A stretch of DNA of 64,000 nucleotides, taken from the NCBI GenBank assembly GCA_947646735.1, contig CANTFK010000943.1:434001-498000 (forward strand), read 5' to 3'. The translations under genes and the position numbers were made by a program. Below the pieces are notes generated by a model that worked only from the letters and a program-made list of their open reading frames with translations, did not search any database and was not told the origin of the DNA. Positions 52,601 through 60,030 of the stretch are shown in pieces. Each line of letters starts with the position of its first letter. Position 1 is the first letter of the stretch. The stretch is from Peronospora farinosa. Taxonomy: Eukaryota; Oomycota; Peronosporomycetes; Peronosporales; Peronosporaceae.

Positions 52601-52975
52601 GGCCGGTGTATCGCCGACCTCCAGGCTCTGCAGCCAGTTGTGCACGTCGATGGTTGTCTCAAAGGCGACCGAGGCCTTGGCCTCCTCGGTGCTAGACTCC
52701 TTCAGCAGTGCCTGCGCGGCAGCATCAATGAACTCGCGGATGGTGCTGGTCTCGGACGCGGCGTAGAGTTGCTGCAACTCGGTCCAATAGGAGATGCCCT
52801 GGCCACCAAATTCCGGGATGAACGTGTACTTGCCCGCGTCGATTGCCATTGCCAGTGCAGACACGGCCGTCGTCTCCTCGGTCGTTATCTTCTCGGTTGT
52901 CGTGGTCGTCACGACCGTCTTCGTCTGCCCGCTCTCCATTGTTGTAGTTGTGTGGCTTTCCGTCATCTCGCTCAT
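40622..52975 (-). CDS. Fungal-type fatty acid synthase fused into one chain, two ACPs
   Basis: A single 12.35-kb exon, 4117 residues from MSEMTESHTT at 52975. The frame is open to 53206, but the extra 77 residues look like leader. Domain order: acetyltransferase (GHSQG near 171); enoyl reductase (about 475-740, PPVMVAGMTPT, WTGGRAGGHHS); MaoC-type dehydratase (SRDLNPIHRSKYA near 1480); malonyl/palmitoyl transferase (FVFTGQGSAAVGMG near 1580, GHSLGEYAG near 1726); Ala/Pro linker; two ACPs with CAGKSAVQNEI near 2153 and 2337; ketoreductase (LTGCGKNSIG near 2880, Tyr in GLYAESK near 3042); ketosynthase (GACATAAES near 3502, HGTGTT, GHPKGA); phosphopantetheinyl transferase (MGVDVEP near 3993, WAAKEAVIKA). 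This is fungal FAS beta plus alpha in one protein, making cytosolic palmitoyl/stearoyl-CoA. All key residues are present. Confidence 0.96.
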   Translation of the reverse strand: MSEMTESHTTTTMESGQTKTVVTTTTTEKITTEETTAVSALAMAIDAGKYTFIPEFGGQGISYWTELQQLYAASETSTIREFIDAAAQALLKESSTEEAKASVAFETTIDVHNWLQSLEVGDTPADLDLDRVFFSMPLLLLTQCANYLHFLEITGATHESVVKSSTTALGHSQGVVSAVIFSVAKTVEEFVEVSISVLRYMFWQGLRAQETYQELLTQHKQDDKKIENAGPMLVVRGLKKEHVLTAIEVVQRRTKTPDLQLSLIHAPDMMNVTGFPATLTLLKQSLEDQFAKPDANQTRIPFSQRKPTGSLSFLPLSAPFHTSLLTAAKPKLVQDVQRVKCAIKGRQLQVPVYATNTEAVNLQTVDDVVDELISMQLLQLVDWTATWTKIAKHHSNATHILEFGPDLGVAKLSVRFAEGLGIKLVIATAKHPVISLSTKGAPLVSLQQFIDTAPTFAPVETWVKKFGPQVTKAGKLCNRFTRVLNKPPVMVAGMTPTTSLEGIDLVAAIQNAGFHGELAAGGLSRPDIFENAVNELVSKIKPGLGIAINMLYLNAKQWGFQFPMVLRMRRSGVPIESITIGAGIPTTERALEIMSQLEAAGIKLVCFKPGSVDGIHAVLEIAAATPSMNVMMQWTGGRAGGHHSFEDFHQPLEESYAAIRRVPNVLLVVGSGFGNWEDSKQYITGEWSLARGHLHKMPMDGILLGSRVMVAKEAATAPDVKKLLVDTPGIESELEWETSYTGVVGGVVTVTSELGEPIHVVANRCGVLWKEFDDKYFNIPREQVELALRLNKKAIIAGLNTDYQKPYFGCKRDFETGKSVPADLEEMSYGDVLARMIDLMYVEVEGKPCRWVHHTFFSRVSKFITRTEERFRRDSVGDLFDQSELKTNPRDVMSAFIAKYPRIVSTLLSVPDRDFFLELCRTGGKPVNFVPVIDTEFKTWFMKDSLWYSEDLDAVPEHDAQRVFILQGPVAVRHSTIVNEPVADILEGIVAGFTNIVKESGAIAAVTSAPAKRTVVIAGVEVTENESNVEMSIVTGESALPSADEWLAALASSVNDKDWLNALISSPQVVEEKKWLANPVRQLLVPQAGQKYVIDGAGICVFDSSIDISGPVIEIKKNGAAIVVVVNEVRPAVTELEGSVVALEMTFQYHPELPCSIHAEGSGLIDKVKAFYARFWVAIDGKEEESCKAACAESVMSPFTAEFSITTEDIVAYRAALGLSDDEVGAPADFSTIVSWRPLIQSVFTNEVKGNLFDLVHLKHSYKLLSSRKASATFLPGDDIVSTSNVGSLRIIDSGKIVHGVAIISRKTVDKEMVEVLEPLVELHSEFLIRGSFNDFESTFSIDKSMDEFVPSRQEDVEILKVKPWLKLAADASVNVGDRLVFQLTMKKQYASIGSLSSVEVSGRLLREEAGSNVEIGVVDFTSKEVNESPVVAFLRQVRPVDAKASGMFEGGGSHMLEKPLEINVPTSALAYAVASRDLNPIHRSKYAAILGHLPNGKPIMHGLWTATKVRDLVIQSFGFGFDSNVVDYDVNFDGMVYPGDKLFMQARHIGLDNGRKVLSVEVVNDSGERVVSARAVVKQAPMAFVFTGQGSAAVGMGMDRYKESSVARDIWNRGDVHLRKTFGFSILEMVRTNPKSVTVHFGGKKGRTIREKYMSLTCEDPVTGEIAPLLPEINARTQSFSFSAPEGLLFATQFSQPALVLLEKAMFSEIEAAQLIPDDAHFAGHSLGEYAGLSSFAGALAVEDVVEVVFLRGLIMQKAVKRDAEGRSDYGMVAMNPTRVGPHLTEEVMYKIVDGVEAASGKLLQVVNFNIQQRQYVVAGENVNLETLSLSLSAFKTLKSAATEDVEKVITDSLAQARARKEKCELTGRPFTLARGLATIPLVGIDVPFHSRELLGGVPSFRALLRTKFDPQVLERQLPLLVNRYIPNLVATPFSLERSYVEEVYEATKSPYLAEALDPMQWKLTTKAQLAHLLVVELLAYQFASPVQWIKTQALLFSEGGVRRFVEIGPAPTLTNMALGTLQVGDFPDVPREILWYQRDREVVHFEEVTSNISASEYARNLAAEAAAAANAAMSAAKVAVAPAVPTPVAAAVVAAPVQQMQPAPAPTPVVASSAAGDAPVAALHVLRVIIAVRLNKSLADIKEETDVKTLCAGKSAVQNEILGDLEKEFGGGVPEGAGEISLKELASKFSGYNSLGKVTNSLINKVVASKMPGGFTMSSIKDYLSAEKGLGAGRMESVLAHALLLAPQTRLKNDADARKWLDDSVSGYASFAGISLDRPTMASTSGMSFNLAPVSIPTVSDKLVEAKHALLVMLAVKFHKTLNEVSETATIKELCAGKSAVQNEIVGDLEKEFGSGPDDATEMKLVELAGKFPDYASPGKVTSALIAKMLASKMPGGFGLSAIKDYLSSERCLPSGRIESVLLHGLTLAPKQRLADDSTTKKWLDDVVDDYAKYAGIDIPYLSKLGGGMAGPAMGQQVIQSSSLPSDFEKRLKTMIADQIDALSSYLGDDQLDWHRKIETEVDMREDLESSVSEWVAEHGEFYGAGIAGKFDAKKERQYDSYWNWAVQDAMELYYRTVVAAKGLSTSPQLAVSEGLSTHFEAMTRFINKNVDTIADESALPPLEWFKPYLCNRATPELLRCTQFFVSRAEEESSPELAQAVQLLVEQMEEWLNTNPVNMQIFKPTQPQLRILENGELEYAEVPREGVADSINYVDEVARGLEYNDAVETGNVAGSDVTAGMTSAVGFESTLNDNGSMSGDEPDSDDDRRFDEEKLMSKIRLTKAKKVAPAEGAKLNALRDSLRKRAKRESAKSLFARSSSLRYGLNENLKQIVLPHVHIRKPSDVDPTIRLYDVESTCMLLSCMREMASTGISFVGKAALLTGCGKNSIGAEIVKALLEGGATVFVTTSSFGMKTTTLFREIYEQHGSRGSRLIILPFNQASKMDVQNLVAHIYNVHKLDLDFVIPFAALSEVGRTITDIDSRSELAHRIMLTNTMRLLGEVVIAKKARDITTRPALVILPMSPNHGNFGGDGLYAESKLGVESLMGKWYSEGWDDQLSIVGAIIGWTRGTGLMSGNNVVAAGVEKMGMRTFSTTEMGFNLSALMHPIIVDRAAETPIFADLTGGMAQVSDLKDQVDEIRSDIMRKAKLQASIHAALENDKKMLALPSMKLLSSSSSKNFAPRANMSTYYCNSFPKLTCVSELSTSAKQTMLRGMIDLRQVVVVTGFGEVGPWGNSRTRWEMESYGEFSLEGCIELAWLTGRILFEKGNWVDAKTKEIVPDHQVKPRYEEDIMKHSGIRIVEPELFDGYDPKKKMVLHQVAIDKKMSPIEVADREEALQFRKELGEENVDVFQNASGAWMIRLRKGSILNIPRALNFDRFVAGQIPTGWSTQRLGLSKDLADAVDPITLYVLASTMDAFVAAGVTDPYEFYQYVHVSEIGNASGGGMGGMRAFTQIYRDRFMGKAAPSDALQECFINTPPAWVNMLLLSSSGPIKTPVGACATAAESVDIGAETIKSGKARVCIVGGYDDFGEEGAFEFAQMKATSDSVKEIGMGREPKEMCRPCSTTRGGFMESHGAGMQLLMDAQLALEMGLPIYGIIALSNTATDKNGRSVPAPGQGILTTARETPTGNLQPSPLLDVEYRRRQFDDELESIEKWYAREKSLIEGDEFRVAFLDEMKVRKVQSAQSVWGDSFYRGRTDIAPLRGALSAWNLDIDDVGAASFHGTGTTANDKNESEVTHKQMAHLGRSAGNPLPVICQKNLTGHPKGAAAAWMLNGLLQVLNTGLIPGNRQLDNTCQTLRKYDHLVYPNRSYQTVGVKAVIMKSFGFGQAGGEVLLVHPDYLLSTLSTADFHHYSALREKRLIKMNTYAQSVVTSKQLHIQVKNEAPYSSAQESSVYLDPTARAEYDATSKTWRFGGADSLTAEANRRLRVEKRAKKAKTATGVAASSSKRTSDSNQADSSSTLLTAINQAASDLGLASKNMGMGVDVEPVATFENLNGREDFIRRNFTDQEMAYCYSAPHPAASFAGRWAAKEAVIKAISSSTPTEPNLWKGAGAPLREIEIFMTASGAPSVLLSGYPLQVFNRLGLSKLSVSISHSGDFAVSQAVANFQQE

Positions 52976-54373
52976 AGTGATGATGATGATGATTGCTTTC
53001 GTCGAATATCGTATGGAAATGGCGTCCAATACTCTTTGTCTAGAGCCTTTCTTTCTTGCTGTGGTTTCCTGTTTCGGACGAGTGAGCGATGAAAGGCAAA
53101 TGTTCCAGTGGACGAGGACTGATTCAGGACCATTCGCACCGATTATGCAGTTGACGAGGCAGTTTTTGGCGATCTGCTGACGCGCATCAGAGAAATAGCC
53201 TATCATTAATCAAGTAAGGATAACAAGTGGGCTAGGGGTCGTGACGAGCTTTCGCCATAGTCCCCTCTCTCGTCGACGTCACTTTGGTGCGTTTTATATC
53301 GACTGGTCTCACGCCTGTAACCGAAAAAGAGCTTGATGATGGCAGAGGGAACACTACCACTTTGATGTCAGCTGCTGGCATGCAAGTGTAGCCGCACGCA
53401 TTGAGGCATTAAATGGAACCGAGAGATTGCTGACTTAGCATGTGCACAGCACAAACATCAAAGTGCTGACGAAACCGTTTCAAAAACACAGCTCTCTTGC
53501 GCAGAGGCGTCGGACAGCTCTATGATCAAAGGCCGTGATCATTACTGAGTGACGCGATGACGTTGAGTGCATGTATCCATATCACAACCACTTTATAGTG
53601 CCAAAAGAGGCGGATAGTTTGAACAGCGATCTCGGCAATAACTTGAGCTTATGTTGTCGCTTAATGCCCGTGCGTCATTTGTGATGAGGCTGTGACAGAG
53701 GAATTCGGAGGTTAGAGCGCTCTCAAACACGTTTGGAACGTGCTGCTGGTGCGATTTGCTGCCTGTTAAAATAGAACCGATAAGTAGAAACACGGTCCAA
53801 TGCCCCGCCGCCAGGTCACTTCGTGCGACAGCTTCCAAAGAGGTCTTACGACTGCGACCGCCAGGATACAGACAGTCTGTGGTCCATGGAAGCGTATGCG
53901 CTGGCCCCCATCACTCGTGCGCTCCGACTTTCAGTGACAGTATTAGTATATGTTTTATGCAGGTTTTAGGTGCTGTTCGTCACGTGAGCGCTGTTAGGTA
54001 CAGTTGTAACGTATATTAGTACATGTATCGCCAATTTACTAAGAATCGCACGTTCGGCCACGCCGTAATTAATGTACCGGATGCTTTGTCAATTATCAGC
54101 GAGTGACGTTGTGCAAGGGATGACGACGATGGCGCGTCGAGACGTGTATGTATACCCAAAATAAAACTTCTTTGGTATTGAAACCTATTTTTGATACTCT
54201 TTTAAATTTCTATTTTAATTTAAGAAAGCGTTATTCATCATACCTACTTGTTTGTATATCTCTTCTAAATTGGCTATGGTTTTTGTTTAATGTAAACACA
54301 GTGTGGTACATGGCTTTAATTATGTAAGTTTTGCAATACAAAAGTCGAGGTACGAATTGTTGTTTAAACCGTT
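52976..54373. other. Divergent promoter region of FAS and STRIP genes
   Basis: About 1.4 kb, the longest gap in the gene-dense half. It should contain the FAS 5' UTR and promoter and the STRIP promoter. Frames are short and domain-free. The 54150-54370 part is AT-rich. Confidence 0.5.
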
Positions 54374-56668
54374 ATGGAGCTGCTTCGGGGGCTGTCGCTT
54401 CAAGAGAAGCTAGCGTACTTCTATTGCTCGTTTGTACACGAAGAGACTGTAGACCCCGAGGTGGATGGTGATGCCGTACGTCGTTGGGAAAAGATTACGA
54501 CGTCTCGCCGTAAATCCCGTGAACGCGTGTGCATTCTACTGAACCAGATGGAGAACACGTCGGCGGTGAATGTGCGTATGCTGGACAAAAGCTACCGCGC
54601 TAAGCGCGAGCTGCTTTTTTTATCAGAGGGAACTATACGTGCGGTGGCCAGCAGTAGTAGCGTCTCCCGTGGTGGCATCTTGGCGCAAGTAGACGCCGCT
54701 CGAGCAAATAACGAGTTGCTGCAGGAATGTGGTGCTCTTTCAGTATTCACCGATCGTTTGATGCGCTCAATTCATGCATTCCGTGGACTGAACTTCCAAC
54801 ATTTGGATTTGGATCAAGTTGACGCACTCATTAACGATCTGCAGCAAGACATGGTGCTAGTGTACATGCTGATTGTCTTTAACTCACACAAAAAGAACGT
54901 TGTGTTCGACCGCCAGCTTATGATGATTGGCATCATGAATCCATCGTACTCGCTGGTATCCATTCTAGACTGTGTGAGTCAGCTGAATGTGCTGCCTGGT
55001 TTTCCAATCAAGAGACTGCTTTTACTGTTCTACGAATGGTTCTCTGCTGTGATGGGGAGCTTTGACGATCTTGCTGCACTCAAGCGACTGCGTCGTGAAC
55101 GGAGCGATATCGACCCATCTATTTTGAAGGATGATGCAGAAGGTGTACTGCACTGCAAGACGTTCAAACCGTATTATGATATGATTCAACTGGATCCGCA
55201 GGACCCGTACTATTTGCAAAAGAAAAAGTTTGCGAAGAAGCGTGAGGCCATCCACAACAAGTACTTGCATAAAGCAAATTATGAGCTCAAAAGTCACCAG
55301 TCTAGTAATGCTGATCTAGCTACAAAGCCGCTGGACGCCCTCGATGACGAATGGGAAGAGCGTGTGGAAACCTTGTACCAGCTCCTTCTGCCCTGCATGC
55401 GCGACTACACTACGTTTCTGGGAAATCTCGTGACACTGTCCTGTGGAAGTGCACTAAATGCGCGCGATAAGAAGACGTTCTACTCCCGACGACCGTCTGG
55501 TGCTGATCAATACAGCATGGCAGATTTCTCTGCTCCTGGCGGCGAGAACAGTAACGACAATCTGTTTTGGAAGTGGATTCTCCGCGAAAAGACAATCGTT
55601 TTGGATGTATCGAACTTAATTATCTTGCTACTTTACAAGCATTTCCGTGCAAGCCATGCGTGCAAGGCAGAGTACTTTATGCAATTTTTCCTGGAAGCAA
55701 ACGTGCTGGCGACACTGACCAAATTCATGAATAAGGATATTGGCACGTATCTTCAGGTATCCCGTCAAGAATCAGACGAGTCTAAGACGGGGTTCGCTGC
55801 GCTTGAAAAGGAGCTGGACAAGCATACTATCCGTTTCGAGGAAGACATGAACGAATACGCTATTCAGTCTACACGGACGATTACGAGCATTTTGAGGGTT
55901 TTGCAGAAGCTGACAAAAAGGAAGCCCAACATTATCAAAAATGCTCTTTGTCGAGGGCAAACAATTGTCTGGTTAAAGGTACGCCAGGCGTGTTGTAAAT
56001 TGTGGCAAGTACTCCTTGGCTGGCACTTGGCTTTTGCGTCTGTTTACGTGTTCATTGTGTTTATACAAACAGCGTGTGGCAGCTCTTCAGATCCCATTGC
56101 CACGCTTGTATGCCTTAAAATTGGTGAAGTCACAAGCGAAGTATCTAGGTCATCAGGTTTGTTGCCCTGTATTGTTTTGTGGTATTTAGTAAGCTTTTTC
56201 TTCCAGCACAAGCTGATTTAACTCTCGTTTTTGTTGCTTTGTATGCAGTGGATAAAGAAGTACACGTGTTTCAGCATGCTTACGGAAGTGTATCTGTACG
56301 TGCGGCCAGAATTAGATGATGACTGGTTGCACTACGAGGATGAGGACTTGAACAAGCCTCCATCACAGGATTCGGTGGAGAGGATCAATTTTGGCGAGAT
56401 GCAAGCGTATCATCACAAACATTACTTTGATTCTCCATTTGGAGGCATTAAGCCACTTCCGGGTGGAGTCTCGTTAATCTGCGAGGACCGCAAGGAGCTC
56501 GGCTCAGACTTGTTCATCCCAGATGGTGGACGCTTGGTAAAAATGTACAGCGGTATTAAGCTAGACCCGGTCAACTTCTGCAAACAGTATGAAAGCTGGC
56601 TTGACGCTGAGAAAGTCACACGTGACTTGAAGGCGGATGCGGCATTACTTCCCATTTCGTTCCAGTGA
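54374..56668 (+). CDS. STRIP1/Far11-like STRIPAK subunit
   Basis: Three exons, 54374-55978, 56073-56156 and 56249-56668, give 702 residues. The C-terminal half matches the DUF3402 part of striatin-interacting proteins: IVLDVSNLIILLLYKHF, then AALQIPLPRLYALKLVKSQA, KYLGHQ joined to WIKKYTCFSMLTEVY and DDDWLHYED. The N-terminal half is helical and corresponds to the N1221 region (FPIKRLLLLFYEWF). STRIP proteins scaffold the PP2A-striatin-kinase complex that controls growth, polarity and septation in fungi and cell shape in animals. The second intron donor was set after CATCAG because that choice alone joins the two family blocks. It is convergent with the acetyltransferase gene, 123 bp apart. 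Confidence 0.85.
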
Positions 56669-56791
56669 CAACTTCAATACAGTAAGTAGCGCAACCCAAG
56701 CATGTCTCCCACGCAACATCGATTCCCATATATTTTCTGTTTCTCTTTTTGTACACGAATACTAGTGAAGTCTTGGACATCGACGCAAGAG

Positions 56792-59479
56792 CTATTGAGC
56801 AGATCGCTGCGTCGAAATCTGATAGATGAGCATCATTGTCGAGTACTTCGCACGGCGAAAGCTGTCAAACTGGTAGTGGCGCTCTTCGCAATTCTTAAGC
56901 ATGTTTGGACGGTAGTCCAAGAACGGGCAAGACATGCCTGCCTCCTCCGTCTCCCTATAGCAGCATGCTTCCGCAAAATTGGGTGGGGTCACTTTGGTAA
57001 GTGACGCCACTTGCCCAGTAGCGGCTACTGCTGCTGTTGCTGCTGTAACTTGGCACTTGGCGCAGTAGTATGTGTCTACAGCTTCTATTTTGCTCGCTCG
57101 CCAGTAAGCAGCATTAACTATCAGCTGCTTACAGGCAGCGCACGTTGGTTGCAAGGCGATAACAAAAAGTGATTCGCGAGCCGCTTTCACCGACTCGCCG
57201 ACTCGCTTGCGGAACTTTGCACTGCACGCGCTCGCAGTATTCGCTTCCTTTCTTCCTCTCTTTGAAGGTGAGGCGGCAAGTCGCTCGGCTTCACAAGGCC
57301 AGTAGTCGCCATCAAAATAGGGAGGAAGCTGAGTGTGAAGGGTATCTTCCAGCATCTCGAATTCACGAGCGTACAAGTCGTCGCATGCATAAACGACGCC
57401 TACGTCCTTTGCCTTTTTAGCCATGCTCAGATACCACTGAAGAAGGCGCTCTTTGCCAGGGTTCTTTTGAAAAGGAGGATGGCACCAATAAATAAAATCG
57501 CCTCCGCGCGTTGTAGGACATGCCCAAATGTGCGCGTATTCATACCCTTTTCCTTTACAGAAAGCCAGGTACGAGATGAGAATCTGGTGAAACAGGCTCG
57601 TTCGCACGTGGCGCGGGCGCATGTACACCAGACTATCCAGATATGCAATGTACGTCCGCTTACGGTTCGTGGGCAACTCGCAGTGCTTATCATACTCCTG
57701 AACATACCTGATAAAGCACCAGCAACGTTAGTTTGTCACACAGGTTACTTCAGCGGATGCAGTAAATGTGCTGCGTATAAATGCAAGGTACTCACATTGA
57801 AAAGATGCAAACTTCGACGCCGTTGATCATCTGAAAGACAAAAATGGCCTTTGATGTGTAGTTGATGATTTGTGGGTACTAAAGCATCAAACACAATATT
57901 TAGCTGGGGAACTCTTTCATCCGACCCAGCAAATAATGCGTACCTCCTGAGATGCTGATCGGAAGTTTTTGCGCACAACCGAACTGACGCGACACGAGGT
58001 CTTGATCGCAGACACTACTTTTACGACAACAGATTGAGCTGCTTCGTGCTCATCAAGAACTTCCAGGTGCTGCCGCACCCATTTTTGCATAAATCGCGAC
58101 AGAGCACACGACTGCAGGCTTTGGCTCTTCATGAAGCCTGTCGAGGTACTGACGTCCACAGCATCCAACTCAACTCGGGACAAAGAGTCAAACTCCTCAC
58201 CTTCACTTTCCGTATCAAACCCAAGCGCACGGGTAAAATCTTTAGTGTACGACCTACGCTTTAGCACAGGGCTGTGTGACTGCAAATAATCTTTCTCCAT
58301 TTTCACTGGAAAATTCTCGACGGAAGTTTCAATCGGAGACATGCCGAGCTCGTCTTTCTTTTCTTCAGCTTCAAGCTCCTGGAGACGGCATAACGGGCAC
58401 GTGTACATCACTTCTTCGTCTGCGTTTTCACAAACATTGAACAACGCACAGATCTGGTGTACCCATCCCTTACATCGGTCACACTGTACCCATGGCTCCG
58501 TGAGTTCATCCGTAAACTTGGCCTTTAGTAGTCCAAGCTTGGACATTGTATACTCCGCTGCAATAGCTGTCGTATGGTCCTGATCTGGTGCAGAAGATCC
58601 AGCTGCCTTTAGCGTTAGCATCTTTGGCAACGACGTAAAGCACTTGGAGCACCAATGATACTGTCCATCTGGACTCTTGTAGTACACTGCATGACGTTTA
58701 ATGCGCTGATGACATGCACCCGAACACACGACGAACGGTGGCTCAAAATTAATGCACTTCTCATCACAAATACCACACACATTGTCCAGACAATACGGAC
58801 ACGAGTGGTCATTACGCCGTTTCGTCCTAATTTCCATCTTGGTTTTGTACTTGATATAGTCCGTTTCAAACTCTTTCAGCAACATTGCTGCCGACTCGTG
58901 CACAATGTGTCCAGGAGGATTAAAGAGACACGCATTATAAAAAACGAGACGTATCTCATTCGCACACTCGTCTGCGGTCGCATATTCAAGATTCAAACAC
59001 TTGTTCTTGACAAGTGCTAGATCCATCGGCTGCTTCACTATTTCAAAATAATGTGGAATGTTCCACACGACGGGATCGACCCGTACATTAAAAAAGCCGT
59101 GGTTTCCCTTGTGAAACATGAGCTTCGAGATAATTGCCAATAGCGGACGTAGGAATACTTCACGTCGCAGGTCACGCAGATGCTGTCGAATCTGTTCGAC
59201 CGATGCGGTACTCAATGGGGACAGCACCGGGCCATTGCGCATAGAAAGGGAACGTTGTCGACCGATTACAACGGTGTCCATCTCCTCTGCGTCATCACAA
59301 GTCGTCGTGCCCTCGTCGTCATTCTCGTGCTTCAATTTCTTGTCGCATGGCGTACAGGACTGTGCGTCAACCAGAGCACGCTTTCGACCATGTGGTGTAG
59401 CCGTGATGTCGGTAGGTGCGTGGGTGCCACGTGGCTCGAGCGTGGGCGCGGCCAGAGTTTGTCTGTCGTTTGAACCCAT
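56792..59479 (-). CDS. p300/CBP-type histone acetyltransferase (KAT11 domain)
   Basis: Three exons, 57944-59479, 57796-57878 and 56792-57707, give 844 residues. Residues about 98-215 form a bromodomain (HYFEIVKQPMDLALVK, FNPPGHIVHE). A Cys-rich region follows (CPYCLDNVCGICDEKC) and a PHD finger near 330-370 (WVQCDRCKGWVHQIC, CPLC). The KAT11 catalytic domain spans about 455-690: KAIFVFQMINGVEVCIF, RTYIAYLDSLVYMRP, YEYAHIWACP, DYIYWCHPP-like FIYWCHPP and YFDGDYWPCEAE. The C-terminus has another zinc cluster and FDSFRRAKYSTMMLIYQ, as in plant HAC proteins. No TAZ domain is visible. It acetylates histones as a transcription co-activator in the nucleus. It is divergent from the sacsin-like gene. 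Confidence 0.93.
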
Positions 59480-60030
59480 GCAGACAGCCGCTGCCACGGA
59501 ATGTTGGTTTTGTCTTATCGTTTGTATGTGACACTGGAATTTGGCGCGCGGTGCTCAACTTACTTCAGAGGGTTGGCATCCAAATGTGAGGCAGGCAGTA
59601 GCGGATGGCGGGAAAATGACCTGCTTACAAAAACCAAGTCAAACGAGAGAAAGATTTTCTCGAAAAGATCTTGTGGGGGCGCTGATTGGCGCAACTTACG
59701 TGGAACCGTACTTTGGATACTGGCACCCGCTGATTCGACGAAAAATAGAGCAAAATCGAAGTTGACAGAATGGGTCCGCGATCTGTTACCCAATTTGAAC
59801 ATTCGCCACAAATAGTAAAGTAAGATATTGAACGGAAAAGAAGGCCCTAGCCATATAATTTTACCCATAAAAAGGAATCGCACTCACCGTAAAAATAAAT
59901 ATTGTTTTTCCCATGGGGTTACTTTTAGAAAGTACCTAAACTTCGATACATCTGAGTCAGGTTGTAATTTTAGCAGTTAATTCCTAGGCAAAAGATCCTA
60001 CCACCGAATTCTGAACGACCTTGCCATCTA
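59480..60030. other. Divergent promoter region of KAT and sacsin-like genes
   Basis: About 550 bp. A plus-strand frame of 74-104 codons (59501-59815) has a readable stretch (VEPYFGYWHPLIRRKIEQN) but no known domain and no splice link to the next gene. It may be a chance frame or a small uncharacterised protein. Confidence 0.45.

Noticed and set aside
59501..59815. 104-codon and overlapping 74-codon plus-strand frames
   Set aside because: Two overlapping frames without a known domain; kept only as a note in the intergenic entry.
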